A DNA stretch of 64,000 bases from Candidatus Sumerlaeota bacterium. GTDB lineage: Bacteria > Sumerlaeota > Sumerlaeia > JAFGJS01. Location of the stretch: NCBI GenBank assembly GCA_016928995.1, contig JAFGJS010000030.1, positions 1-64,000 of the forward strand, given 5' to 3'. Made by a program: the position numbers and the translations under genes. The notes under the pieces are model-generated. The model saw nothing but the letters and a program-made list of their open reading frames with translations, did no database searches and was not told the origin of the DNA. Positions 26,815 through 35,561 of this stretch are shown in pieces (positions within the stretch are counted from its first letter, which is position 1; the number at the start of each line of letters is the position of its first letter).

Positions 26815-28068
26815 TTATCTGTGCACGTTGCTGATCAAATGGCGCAGATGGTGCTCGAGCACGTCCTTGGAAAAATACCGGCGGGCGAGCTCGAAATTCG
26901 TCTCCACCATTTTCCGGCGGAACGCCTCGTCCTCCAGCACGTGGCGCGTTTCCTCCACCACAGCGTCGGTCAGGTATCCGTCCATTTCGATGACGCGGAA
27001 TCCGCGCGGTTCGATGTCGCGAATGTAGATTGAGTAGCGATTGACGAGAAGCGGCTTTTTAAAATACATCGCCTCCAGCAACGCGTTGCCGAAGCCTTCG
27101 TAGAGGCTTGGATACGTCACGAGATTCGCGTGCGGATAGACGTCCCAGAGCGAATAATTCTTCATGCCGGTGGCGGGATCCACGCCGCGCTTATCGTGCA
27201 CTTTCTGCGAGACGATGCGCATGTCCACGCCGCTGATGGCCGCGTGATGGCGCAGGTAGCGTTCGTACTCAAGGCCTTCGTCGCCTGAGCCGTGCGAGAT
27301 CACGAGTTTATACTTGTTTGAATCGCCCAGCCGCCGCACGAGCTCGATGGCATGCTCGATCCCTTTGCGGCTGATCACTCGCGTCGGCTGCAAGATGAGG
27401 ATGTCTTCCGGCCGCAAGCCGATGTCCTCGCGGAAGGTGGCGTTGTATTCGTCGATTGGCGGCGCGGGTTCGTCAAAATCGAGCACGTTAGGGATCACAA
27501 CCGCCGGGATGCCGGTGCGAAAGGCCAGATCCTCCTGGGCCGTGCTGTTGATTACGACGTGCTGGATGCTGGGCAGGCGCGGGGGGAAGGCCATCATCAG
27601 GTATTCCGGCACGGCGTTGACCAGGAACCTGCTGCGTTCCCAGTAAAAATCATGGTGATGCGCAATCGTGGGGATGCCGGTCTCCGAAATGTACTCCGTC
27701 AGCGCGAGACCGAGCGGGATGTGCATCGGAATCGTCAGGCAGTTTTGCGCCACCAGCATGTCGATTTTGTATTTTTTAACGAACCGGGCGATGGTCCGCT
27801 TGAGGTAGCGCCGCAGTTGATGAATGTGATAGGTGACTTCCGCGGAGCGGACTTTTGTGTCGTAGACGCGCTCGTTGATCCAGCAGTTTTCCGGGTGCTC
27901 GAAAAAGGCTTCGGGGATCACAAAGGATTGCCCCGGATCGCGGTCGAGCTTGCCGGCGTACCAGAACGAGACGTGCTTTTCGCGCCAGAGCACCTCGGCC
28001 CATTTCGCCGATTCCAGCGAAACGCCGTCGGTTCCGGCGAAGCGTGTGGAGATGAAACCAATATTCAT
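26815..28068 (-). CDS. GT4 glycosyltransferase, candidate mannosylglucosylglycerate synthase
   Basis: 417 residues. The N-terminus [20 protein letters not shown] is typical of a GT4 subgroup that includes mannosylglucosylglycerate synthase of Petrotoga as I recall it. The donor domain has [19 protein letters not shown] and the EX7E motif [14 protein letters not shown]. It is the first gene of the operon, followed by the M20-like gene after a 137-bp gap. Given the partner gpgS, the likely reaction is GDP-mannose plus glucosylglycerate to mannosylglucosylglycerate. The reaction is inferred from family wording and context; glucosyl transfer remains possible. Confidence 0.78.
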   Translation of the reverse strand: MNIGFISTRFAGTDGVSLESAKWAEVLWREKHVSFWYAGKLDRDPGQSFVIPEAFFEHPENCWINERVYDTKVRSAEVTYHIHQLRRYLKRTIARFVKKYKIDMLVAQNCLTIPMHIPLGLALTEYISETGIPTIAHHHDFYWERSRFLVNAVPEYLMMAFPPRLPSIQHVVINSTAQEDLAFRTGIPAVVIPNVLDFDEPAPPIDEYNATFREDIGLRPEDILILQPTRVISRKGIEHAIELVRRLGDSNKYKLVISHGSGDEGLEYERYLRHHAAISGVDMRIVSQKVHDKRGVDPATGMKNYSLWDVYPHANLVTYPSLYEGFGNALLEAMYFKKPLLVNRYSIYIRDIEPRGFRVIEMDGYLTDAVVEETRHVLEDEAFRRKMVETNFELARRYFSKDVLEHHLRHLISNVHR

Positions 28069-28186
28069 GAGTGAAAATCCTGTGACGACTCAATATTCAT
28101 TTCATCGGTCAGGCGGCGATCCTTGTTGAGCGAGTTTGCGTGGAAGCGACTGGAGAATCCCTGCGCGTTTCCGTTGACAGGATAAC

Positions 28187-28209
28187 GCTTGAGCCAGTCT
28201 AGCTCAAGC
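28187..28209. promoter_or_regulatory. Inverted repeat between divergent glycosyltransferase genes
   Basis: A perfect 8-bp inverted repeat GCTTGAGC/GCTCAAGC (28187-28194, 28202-28209) sits in the 297-bp divergent gap between the candidate mggS and the GT4 gene at 28366, just after a TTGACA (28173-28178). It could be an operator for either gene. A short direct repeat GAGAGCGGAATCG occurs twice at about 28290-28315. The gap holds no gene. Confidence 0.35.
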
Positions 28210-28365
28210 ATTAATCCATATGCTTTTTATGATTGAGACTTTCGCGCGGCGCCAGCACAATGGGCTCTATCAGCATGGGCGCGCATGGAGAGCGGAATCG
28301 TGGAGAGCGGAATCGGGAGGCTCTTCGCCGCGCGCTGAAAACGGGGAGTGCGAGAGAATTATTTG

Positions 28366-29478
28366 ATGCCGCGTCCGATTCACATCTGCCTGTTTTGCTC
28401 CACTACGGGGATTGGCGGCACGGAACGCATGGCGCTGGCGTTCCTCAGCAGGTGCGACAAGGCGAAATTCAAGCCGCACTTTCTGACGCTGCTCGACGAC
28501 GGCGGCGAGGCGCTGCGCGAGGCGGAAAGACTCGGCGTGCCGCGCTACGGACTCAATTGGCGCGGGCGTTTCAACCTGGGCGCTTTCCGCCGCTTCAAGC
28601 AATACCTGCGCGAAAATCAGATCGACCTGATTCACAACTTCGGTCTGCGCGCGGAGTTGCTCAGCCGTCCCGTGAGCAAGCGTTGCGGCGTGAAGCGCAT
28701 GGTCAGCGGGATCCGCGACACGGATCCGTGGCGCCGTTGGTATCACGTACTGGCCGACCGCGCCACGGCGGGCGCCGTCGATCTGTTCATCGCCAACAGC
28801 GAAGGCGCGCGGCAGGTCTCCATGCGGCGCGAGAAAATTCCGGCGGAAAAAATCATTACGATCCACAACGGCATCGATTTGCCCCGCGGGTCGTATGACG
28901 TAGACGAGATGCGGCAGCGACATGGCATTGCGCCGGAGCGTTCGCCGGTGATTGTGCAAGTCGCGAATCTCGTGCCGCAGAAAAAGGGCCACGATTTGTT
29001 ATTCGAGGCTGTGAAGCGGCTTCTTCCAGACTATCCGCGGCTGCTGGCGATCTGCGTGGGGCATGACAAATCCAATGGCGCGATCCCGGCGCTAGCGAAG
29101 GAGAAGGGCGTTGAAGGCGCCGTTCATTTCACGGGTTATGCGCCGAACGTGTTCGAATGGCTGAGCCTCGCGGACGTCGCCGTGCTGCCGTCGCGTTTCG
29201 AGAGCATGCCCGTCTCGATCCTCGAAGCCATGTCGATGCGGCTGCCCGTCGTGGCCAGCGACGCCGGGGGCATCCCCGAAGTGATCCAGGATGGCGTCAA
29301 CGGCCGCATCATCCCCACCGGTCAAGCCGATCCGCTCTATGCAGCGTTAAAGGAATTGCTCAACGACCCGGAGCAAAGAACCCGCCTCGCACAATCCGCC
29401 CGCCAATCCATCGAAAACGACTTCACCCTCGAAGCCATGACAAGGCGCCTGGAAGAAGTCTATCTTTCATTGATGTAA
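28366..29478 (+). CDS. GT4 glycosyltransferase
   Basis: 370 residues from ATG 28366; a GTG at 28348 in frame is possible but has its purine run too close. Full GT-B protein: CLFCSTTGIGGTERMALAFL at the N-terminus, IANSEGARQVSM, VQVANLVPQKKGHDLL, FTGYAPNVFEWLSLADVAV, and EX7E in SRFESMPVSILEAMSM. It is divergent from the compatible-solute operon and ends 3 bp from the end of the convergent glycerate kinase gene. The sugar and acceptor are unknown; LPS or exopolysaccharide assembly and the solute pathway are both possible. Confidence 0.85.
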   Translation: MPRPIHICLFCSTTGIGGTERMALAFLSRCDKAKFKPHFLTLLDDGGEALREAERLGVPRYGLNWRGRFNLGAFRRFKQYLRENQIDLIHNFGLRAELLSRPVSKRCGVKRMVSGIRDTDPWRRWYHVLADRATAGAVDLFIANSEGARQVSMRREKIPAEKIITIHNGIDLPRGSYDVDEMRQRHGIAPERSPVIVQVANLVPQKKGHDLLFEAVKRLLPDYPRLLAICVGHDKSNGAIPALAKEKGVEGAVHFTGYAPNVFEWLSLADVAVLPSRFESMPVSILEAMSMRLPVVASDAGGIPEVIQDGVNGRIIPTGQADPLYAALKELLNDPEQRTRLAQSARQSIENDFTLEAMTRRLEEVYLSLM

Positions 29479-29481
29479 CAT

Positions 29482-30615
29482 TCAACGACTGCTGAGCCAG
29501 AGGCGGATGAGGTTTTCGGCGGCGTTGCGGAGGAGGGATTTGGCGTTGCGCATGGCGTGCTCCAGCGGCATGGGAGCGTCGCAGATCGAGTGCACGCTGG
29601 TCATGCCGATGGGGCGCAGTTTGTTCACGTTGTCGCCGATGGCGCCGCAGAGCGCGACACAGGGGATGCCTGCGGCTTTCGCGCGGCGCATGACTTCGGC
29701 GGGCGCCTTGCCGAAGCGGGTTTGGCCGTCGATCTTGCCTTCGCCGGTGATCACGAGCGACGCGCCTTGCAGCCGTTCGTCGAGCCGCACGGCGTCCGCG
29801 ATGAGTTCGGCGCCGGGCCGCAGTTCGGCGTTGAGAAAGGCGATGAGTCCCGCGCCGAGTCCGCCGGCCGCTCCGGCGCCGGGGATGCGGCCCACGCTCG
29901 GGCCTAGATCGCGGCGGACCACGCGCGCGAAGTTTTTGGCTCCGGCTTCCAGGGCTTCCAGCATGCGCGGCGTAGCGCCCTTTTGCGGCGAGTAGACCTG
30001 AATGCCGCCCTGCTTGCCGGTCAGGGGATTCGTTACGTCGCAGGCGGCTTCGATCTTCGTCTTAGCAATCACGGGATGGAGTCCGGATAGATCAACGCGC
30101 GCCAGCTTGCTCAACGCGCCGCCGCCGGATTTCAGCGCGTTGCCTTTCGCGTCCAGCAGTTTCGCGCCAAGAGCCTGCGCCATGCCGCAGCCGCAATCGA
30201 CTGTGGCGGATCCGCCGATGCCCACGAGCACACGTCGCGCGCCGCGATCCAGCGCGTCGGCGATCAACTGGCCGGTGCCGTAGGTCGATGTTTTCAGGGG
30301 ATTGCGTTGTTTGGGGGAGAGCAGCCGCAGTCCGGAGACCTCGGCCATTTCGATGAAGGCCGTGCGTTCGGATTCGAGCCAGGCATAGCGGCCCATGACC
30401 GGATCGCCCAGCGGACCTTGTACTTTACGCCGGATCCAGCGCCCGACGCATGCGGCCAGCATGGCCTCGGCGGAGCCGTCTCCGCCGTCCGCCATGGGGC
30501 AGAGCACCGTTTGCGCGTCCGGCATGGCACGATGCACACCCTGCGCCATCGCACGAGCCGTTTCACCGGCGGTGAGCGATTCCTTGAATGCGTTGGGGGC
30601 CAGGACGATCTTCAT
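29482..30615 (-). CDS. Glycerate kinase (GarK/GlxK family)
   Basis: 377 residues, normal for the type I glycerate kinase family, which phosphorylates D-glycerate to 2-phosphoglycerate (some to the 3-phosphate). Family motifs run throughout: MKIVLAPNAFKESLTAGETA, PMADGGDGSAEAM, FIEMAEVSGL, STYGTGQLIADAL, GIGGSATVDCGCGMAQALG, PGAGAAGGLGAGL and ITGEGKIDGQT. Its position beside the glucosylglycerate operon is suggestive, because breakdown of glucosylglycerate frees glycerate that this enzyme could return to glycolysis. It could equally serve general glycerate or glyoxylate use. Confidence 0.93.
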   Translation of the reverse strand: MKIVLAPNAFKESLTAGETARAMAQGVHRAMPDAQTVLCPMADGGDGSAEAMLAACVGRWIRRKVQGPLGDPVMGRYAWLESERTAFIEMAEVSGLRLLSPKQRNPLKTSTYGTGQLIADALDRGARRVLVGIGGSATVDCGCGMAQALGAKLLDAKGNALKSGGGALSKLARVDLSGLHPVIAKTKIEAACDVTNPLTGKQGGIQVYSPQKGATPRMLEALEAGAKNFARVVRRDLGPSVGRIPGAGAAGGLGAGLIAFLNAELRPGAELIADAVRLDERLQGASLVITGEGKIDGQTRFGKAPAEVMRRAKAAGIPCVALCGAIGDNVNKLRPIGMTSVHSICDAPMPLEHAMRNAKSLLRNAAENLIRLWLSSR

Positions 30616-30671
30616 CCTTCACTCCAATCTTGCGCGTAAAGCGCTTGGGCTGGGCGCCGAACACAGAATAA

Positions 30672-30703
30672 CCGGCGGCCTGCGTAAAATGACAGACCGC
30701 CGG
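30672..30703 (-). terminator. Stem-loop after the AURKAIP1-like small gene
   Basis: Arms 30672-30682 (CCGGCGGCCTG) and 30693-30703 pair with one mismatch around a 10-nt loop; the minus strand continues TTATTCTGTG. It lies between the 30-residue gene and the glycerate kinase start on the same strand and probably separates their transcripts. Confidence 0.45.
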
Positions 30704-30768
30704 CATCGTGTGCTTTCCGGCCAGCTCCCAACGTCGCAAAACGACGCCAAGAACGGCGTAAAAAAGGA

Positions 30769-30861
30769 TTACTTTTTCAGTTTGAATTTCATCCGCTTCA
30801 TCAGTTTTTTATACTTGTGTTTGCGGATTTTTTTGCGGCGCTTCTTGATGACGCTTCCCAT
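30769..30861 (-). CDS. AURKAIP1/COX24-domain small basic protein
   Basis: Only 30 residues, more than half Lys or Arg, from ATG 30861 to TAA 30769-30771: MGSVIKKRRKKIRKHKYKK followed by LMKRMKFKLKK. The GSVIKKRRKK-RKHK-KK pattern is the AURKAIP1/COX24 domain, related to mitochondrial ribosomal protein mS38 and found as tiny free proteins in Bacteroidota, PVC and some other bacteria. It is probably a ribosome-associated protein. It lies alone between the glycerate kinase gene and the regulatory region of the Hyf-like operon. Its short length makes automated callers miss it, but codon-by-codon agreement with the family is strong. Confidence 0.85.
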   Translation of the reverse strand: MGSVIKKRRKKIRKHKYKKLMKRMKFKLKK

Positions 30862-31174
30862 CGTAGATTCCATTCTCCAATCATGGCGTTTCCGAATATT
30901 AAGGAACGGATTATAAAAACCTTCGGAAAGCGATGGGCAATAGAAAAATACGCGAAATGTGCGATTTTTTTGATGTTGGATTATTCACGCAGGGGCGGGA
31001 AGCGCTAAGATATCAACGGAAATGGAGATTTGGGGATATTGGGGATGGAGGGGAGATGAATCGCAGAGATCGGATTGAGCGTGTTTTCGTGATGTGAAGA
31101 TTCCTGGCTCTTGATCTGATTGGATCATTATTTCCATCTATCTCCCAGCACGATTCTCTCGCTCGCCGGGGTAT

Positions 31175-31246
31175 TGAGAAATTTGAGCCAATAATTTCTC
31201 AGACCTATACAAGTTTCTTGACATTTCTCAAAATGATCAGTATATT
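31175..31246 (+). promoter_or_regulatory. Sigma70-type promoter with candidate operator for the Hyf/Ehr-like operon
   Basis: TTGACA (31218-31223), a 17-bp spacer and TATATT (31241-31246) form a near-consensus promoter about 80 bp before ATG 31325. Just upstream, TGAGAAATT (31175-31183) and AATTTCTCA (31193-31201) form a perfect 9-bp inverted repeat with a 9-nt loop. A further ATTTCTCA half-site lies inside the promoter spacer (31223-31230). Together they look like an operator; the HTH protein encoded by the first gene is a natural candidate to bind it. The remainder of the 463-bp gap shows no gene. Confidence 0.6.
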
Positions 31247-31324
31247 CCCAATATTCATGATTGTATTGCGATTTTGCGTTGGCGGATCAGAATTCATACT
31301 TTGTTGAATAAAGGAGCGTTAATT

Positions 31325-32014
31325 ATGCGCTTGAAGGTGCGTGATGCGGCCCGGCTCTTGGAAGTGTCGGACAAAACGATCTACCGCTGGGTCAGCCAGG
31401 GCCGGCTTCCGGCGTATAAAATCAACGAGCAGATACGCTTCAACCAGGCGGAATTGCAGGAATGGGCGGCGGCCCAAAAGATCAATGTGAATGCCGGCGT
31501 CCTGGAGCAAGACAAGGAAGCCGGAAAGGCGCCAATCGGTCTGGCGCAGGCTCTGAATCAGGGCGGGATTTATTACCGCATCGAAGGCCGGGACCCGAAA
31601 TCCGTGCTGACCTCAATGGTCAAGGTGGTGTCGATTCCAGAAGAAGTCGACCGTGATTTCCTGCTGCAGATGCTGCTCGCGCGGGAATCGCTCGCATCGA
31701 CTGGAATTGGCAGTGGCATCTCGATTCCACATCCGCGCAATCCGATCATCACCCACCGCGATCATGCGATTGTGTCATTATGCTTTTTGGAAAAGCCGGT
31801 TGATTTCAACGCGCTGGATGGAGCGCCGGTGCATACTCTTTTTTTAATGCTCAGTCCGACGCTTCAATTGCATCTGCGTCTGATCTCCCGGGTGGCTCAC
31901 GCCGTGCATGATCCGCGCTTCATGAAACTGATGCGAGAGCAGGCCACACGTGAGAAGATCTTGCGGTTGGCGGCGGAGATTGACGCCAGCATCGAAGAAG
32001 CCGTCCGCGAATGA
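31325..32014 (+). CDS. Excisionase-type HTH protein fused to EIIA-Ntr-like PTS domain
   Basis: 229 residues from ATG 31325, with AAAGGAG upstream. Residues 1-55 are a MerR/excisionase-type helix-turn-helix (VRDAARLLEVSDKTIYRWVS, LPAYKINEQIRFN). Residues about 75-229 form an EIIA-Ntr/fructose-type PTS domain with the phospho-acceptor region GISIPHPRNP; His136 is the expected site. The ATG of the NuoL-like gene overlaps its stop (ATGA), so it heads the operon. A regulator that reads phosphorylation through a PTS domain to set expression or activity of the membrane complex is a reasonable inference. No PTS EI or HPr gene lies in the window. Confidence 0.85.
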   Translation: MRLKVRDAARLLEVSDKTIYRWVSQGRLPAYKINEQIRFNQAELQEWAAAQKINVNAGVLEQDKEAGKAPIGLAQALNQGGIYYRIEGRDPKSVLTSMVKVVSIPEEVDRDFLLQMLLARESLASTGIGSGISIPHPRNPIITHRDHAIVSLCFLEKPVDFNALDGAPVHTLFLMLSPTLQLHLRLISRVAHAVHDPRFMKLMREQATREKILRLAAEIDASIEEAVRE

Positions 32015-33999
32015 AACTCCTGTTGCTGTTCAGTTTGTCGGCCTATCCGGTCACGGCTGTGCTTTCGCTGTTGCCGGGACGCCGTTCGCAGTTGAGCGGT
32101 TGGATCAATCCGGCTGGCTCCATGCTTGCGGCGCTGCTTGGTTTCTTTCCGGCGATGCATGCGCTGGGAGGCGGCGCGGTCGAGTTCCAGTCGGCATGGA
32201 GTTTCCCCATCGGCTCATTTCATCTGCGGCTGGATGCGCTCTCCGCCTGGTTTTGTCTGCCGATGCTGATGATTTCCGCGCTGGCGGCGAGCTACGGCCG
32301 GGGCTACATGCGCCATTCCGGCGATCAAACGTCAGTCAATCTGCACTGGTTTTTCTTCCAACTTTTATCCGGCGGCGTATATCTGACGCTTATGGCTTGG
32401 GATGCGATTCTGTTTTTGATCGCATGGGAAGTCATGTCGTTATCCGCCTGGTTTCTGGTCATGTTCGATCATGAGAATCCAACGGTGCAGCGCGCCGGTT
32501 GGATTTATCTGGCCGCGACGCAATTGGGAACGGCGTTCCTGTTGATCATGTTCGTCATGCTCGGAGCCGACGGCGGCGGTCTTGACTTTACGTTGTTTTT
32601 AGGAACGAGCCGCGCGGCCGGTCTTGTGTTTATTTTCGCCGTGTTGGGATTCGGCGCCAAGGCCGGTTTCTTCGGACTGCACGTCTGGCTGCCGGAGGCG
32701 CATCCCGCGGCGCCTTCTCATGTTTCTGGATTGATGAGCGGTGTGATGATCAAAATGGGCGTCTATGGATTGCTGCGCATCTTGACCATGCTGCCTGCCT
32801 GGGCGGAGTGGTGGGGCTGGCTGCTGATCGGCGCCGGGGCGGTCTCCGGACTGGGCGGGGCGCTGTTTGCGATGGCGCAGCATGACATCAAACGATTGCT
32901 GGCATACAGCAGCGTTGAGAATATCGGCATCGTCTGCCTGGGATTGGGCATGGGCATGCTGGGCTTCCAGCATCAATGTCATACCATCGCTTTGCTGGGG
33001 ATGGCCGGCGCGATGCTGCATGTGCTGAATCATTCGATTTTCAAGACGGCGCTGTTTATGGGCGCTGGTTCCGTGGCGCATGCGACAGGCGCGCGGGAGA
33101 TCGACCTGCTGGGCGGTTTGCAGAAACGCATGCCGGTCACGGCGGCGATTTTCATGCTTGCGGCCGCGGCGATTTGCGGATTGCCGCCGTTGAATGGCTT
33201 TATCAGCGAGATGCTGATTTTTCTGGCGGCATTCCGGGGCGTGATGCTGGGTCCGGCGCCGGATGTCAGCGTCGCTTTGGGCGGCATTGCCGTCGTCGTT
33301 TCTCTCGGCCTGACCGGCGGACTCGCCATGATGTGCTTCGCCAATGTTTTTGGCGTTGTGTTCCTCGGCGAAGCCCGCCATGCCTGTTGCGAGCATGCGC
33401 ACGAAGCGCCTTGGAGCATGCGTCTGCCGATGTCGCTCCTTGCGGCGGCGTGCGTGTTGGCGGGGCTTGGCGGATTCTGGCTGATTCAGCTCGCCGCTTC
33501 GGCGGCGGTCAGCATTCATCCTGCTGGCATGAATGACGGCGCCGCTGAAATGCTGTTGATGGAAACGGCGGTTTTGCTCAAAGTTTCCGCGCTGGCGCTG
33601 GGCCTGATCGTCGTTTTTCTGCTGCTGAGTTTGGCGCGATCGCGTCTGCTTCGCGACCGCGATGTGCGGAACGTATCGACCTGGGGTTGCGGCTATGCCA
33701 GCCCATCGCCTCGGATGCAGTACACCGGTTCATCATTCGTCCAGCCAGCGCTGCATGCCTTTCGTCTGTTTTTTCGCGTAAAAACCAGCGGTGATCCGCC
33801 TTCGGGCCGTCTTCCGGTCCGGGCACGATTTTCCTCATACATCGCCGATCCGTGGTTGAATGGATTTTATGAACCGTTATTGAAAGCAGCGGCGGCGGGA
33901 GCCGTCCGGTTGCGGCGAATCCAGCATGGACGGGTTCATTATTACGTTTTGTATCTGATTCTGGCGCTCATCGCCATTTTGATCTGGAGTCTGCATTGA
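32011..33999 (+). CDS. HyfB/NuoL-like proton-translocating subunit
   Basis: 662 residues, almost entirely hydrophobic, with many membrane segments. It is a Mrp/NuoL-type antiporter-like subunit of group 4 hydrogenase-type complexes: AWEVMSLSAWFLVMFDHE carries the conserved Glu of helix 5, and KAGFFGLHVWLPEAHPAAPSHVS is the signature of the family with the pumping Lys. DIKRLLAYSSVENIGIVCLG and HVLNHSIFKTALFMGAGS follow. The C-terminal extension (WGCGYASPSPRMQYTGSSF) matches HyfB-type subunits rather than Nuo. Ions would be moved across the inner membrane, coupled to the soluble arm encoded downstream. Confidence 0.9.
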   Translation: MKLLLLFSLSAYPVTAVLSLLPGRRSQLSGWINPAGSMLAALLGFFPAMHALGGGAVEFQSAWSFPIGSFHLRLDALSAWFCLPMLMISALAASYGRGYMRHSGDQTSVNLHWFFFQLLSGGVYLTLMAWDAILFLIAWEVMSLSAWFLVMFDHENPTVQRAGWIYLAATQLGTAFLLIMFVMLGADGGGLDFTLFLGTSRAAGLVFIFAVLGFGAKAGFFGLHVWLPEAHPAAPSHVSGLMSGVMIKMGVYGLLRILTMLPAWAEWWGWLLIGAGAVSGLGGALFAMAQHDIKRLLAYSSVENIGIVCLGLGMGMLGFQHQCHTIALLGMAGAMLHVLNHSIFKTALFMGAGSVAHATGAREIDLLGGLQKRMPVTAAIFMLAAAAICGLPPLNGFISEMLIFLAAFRGVMLGPAPDVSVALGGIAVVVSLGLTGGLAMMCFANVFGVVFLGEARHACCEHAHEAPWSMRLPMSLLAAACVLAGLGGFWLIQLAASAAVSIHPAGMNDGAAEMLLMETAVLLKVSALALGLIVVFLLLSLARSRLLRDRDVRNVSTWGCGYASPSPRMQYTGSSFVQPALHAFRLFFRVKTSGDPPSGRLPVRARFSSYIADPWLNGFYEPLLKAAAAGAVRLRRIQHGRVHYYVLYLILALIAILIWSLH

Positions 34000-34922
34000 T
34001 TTCCCCAGTGTCTATTTCGTCCGTTGCTGCGGCGTTGATACTCTCGCCGTTGCTGCGATCAATCATCAACCGGACAAAGGCCGGATTCGCCGGACGGCAA
34101 GGGCCTCCCTGGCTGCAACCGTATTATGATCTGATCAAGCTTTTACGGAAAGGGGCGGTCTATAGCCGCACGACCACTTGGATTTTCCGGGCCAGCCCCG
34201 TTGCCGGATTGACAATGGCGCTGGGTGCGTTGTGTCTGACGCCGATGGGCGGGGAGAATAGTGTGCTTCACTTTGAAGGCGATTTGTTGTTGTTCGCCTA
34301 CATGCTGGGCCTGTGGCGCTTTTTTACGATTCTCGCTGCGATGGACACCGGCTCCAGTTTCGAGGGAATGGGCGCCAGCCGCGAGGCGTTTTACTCGGCG
34401 CTGGCCGAACCGGCGTTGTTGCTCGGACTCGAAGGCCTTGCGCTGAAAGCCCAGAGCGCCTCGCTGAGCGGGATCTATGCTGCGTTGGAAAACTCCGTCA
34501 GCGCCGGCGGCCATGCGGCGACCTTGATTTTCATCATGCTCGCATTTCTGATTATTTATCTGACTGAAAACGCCCGGATTCCCGTGGACGATCCAACGAC
34601 GCATCTGGAACTGACCATGATTCATGAAGTGATGGTTCTCGATCACTGTGGAGTCGATCTGGCCATCATCGAATACGCCGGCGCGTTGAAACTCTGGATC
34701 CTGGGATTGTTGATCACGGGTTTATTCGTTCCGATTCAAGCCGGCGCGACCTGGCTGAATTTGGGAGCGTCCATTTTGTGCCTCTTCCTGCTGGCTGTTC
34801 TTGTCGGCGTGATTGAATCGGTCATGGCCCGGTTCAAACTCGTGAAGATTCCTCAACTGCTCACCGGGGCGTTTGTGCTGGCGGCGCTATGGGGAGTCTG
34901 GATTGCGAGGACGCAGTTATGA
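33996..34922 (+). CDS. HyfC/NuoH-like membrane subunit
   Basis: 308 residues from TTG 33996, which overlaps the stop of the preceding gene. It is the NuoH/HyfC membrane anchor that joins the soluble arm: GPPWLQPYYDLIKLLRKG is typical of HyfC, TENARIPVDDPTTHLELTM gives the conserved acidic loop facing the quinone-like cavity, and MIHEVMVLDHCGVDLAIIEY follows. About eight hydrophobic segments. TTG is unusual but well supported by coupling and family alignment. Confidence 0.9.
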   Translation: MISPVSISSVAAALILSPLLRSIINRTKAGFAGRQGPPWLQPYYDLIKLLRKGAVYSRTTTWIFRASPVAGLTMALGALCLTPMGGENSVLHFEGDLLLFAYMLGLWRFFTILAAMDTGSSFEGMGASREAFYSALAEPALLLGLEGLALKAQSASLSGIYAALENSVSAGGHAATLIFIMLAFLIIYLTENARIPVDDPTTHLELTMIHEVMVLDHCGVDLAIIEYAGALKLWILGLLITGLFVPIQAGATWLNLGASILCLFLLAVLVGVIESVMARFKLVKIPQLLTGAFVLAALWGVWIARTQL

Positions 34923-35557
34923 TTGTTCAGATGCTGGCGGCTTTTCTGATTCTGATCAATCTGCTGATGCTGGGATCGTCGCGTCTGGGCGTGTTGATCC
35001 GCACAGTCGCGGGACAGGCGTTGTTTTTATGCCTGCTGGTGATTTTTGCGCAGACGGAGCGCTTGACCTGGCATGAGTGGCTGTTTCTCGCCGCGACGAT
35101 CGTTGTGAAGAGTTATGCGCTGCCCAAACTGCTCTGGCGCACATTGCGCGAGGCGGCTATTCGCCGGGACATCGAGCCGTTGGTCGGCTATTCCGGCTCC
35201 CTGTTTCTAGGGCTTGTTTTGCTCGGAGCCTGCCTGCTGGGCGCGTCGCGGCTTCCGCTGCCGGAAGGCCGCGTCAATCCGCTGATCCTCACAGCGATGT
35301 TTTTCACGATTTGCAGCGGATTGCAGCTGGTGGTCAGTCGTAGCAAAGCGATTACGCAGGTGATCGGATATCTCTGTATGGAAAACGGCATTTATGGCCT
35401 GGGGCTGGTCGTGGCGGCAAACAGTCCGTTGATCGTGGAGATGGGCATTCTGTTGGACGTGCTGGTCGGCATTTTCATCATGGGCATCATGATCAACCAC
35501 ATCAATCGTGATTTCGATCATATCGACACGAGCCAGTTGAATACGCTGAAGGATTAA
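34919..35557 (+). CDS. HyfE-like membrane subunit
   Basis: 212 residues from ATG 34919, overlapping the hyfC-like stop (ATGA); a GTG-like in-frame start further upstream would lie inside that gene. Several membrane segments; the N-terminus MIVQMLAAFLILINLLMLGS and the C-terminal part IGYLCMENGIYGLGLVVA with DVLVGIFIMGIMINHINRDF are HyfE signatures, distantly like NuoK. It is a membrane-arm subunit of the complex. Confidence 0.88.
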   Translation: MIVQMLAAFLILINLLMLGSSRLGVLIRTVAGQALFLCLLVIFAQTERLTWHEWLFLAATIVVKSYALPKLLWRTLREAAIRRDIEPLVGYSGSLFLGLVLLGACLLGASRLPLPEGRVNPLILTAMFFTICSGLQLVVSRSKAITQVIGYLCMENGIYGLGLVVAANSPLIVEMGILLDVLVGIFIMGIMINHINRDFDHIDTSQLNTLKD

Positions 35558-35561
35558 AACC

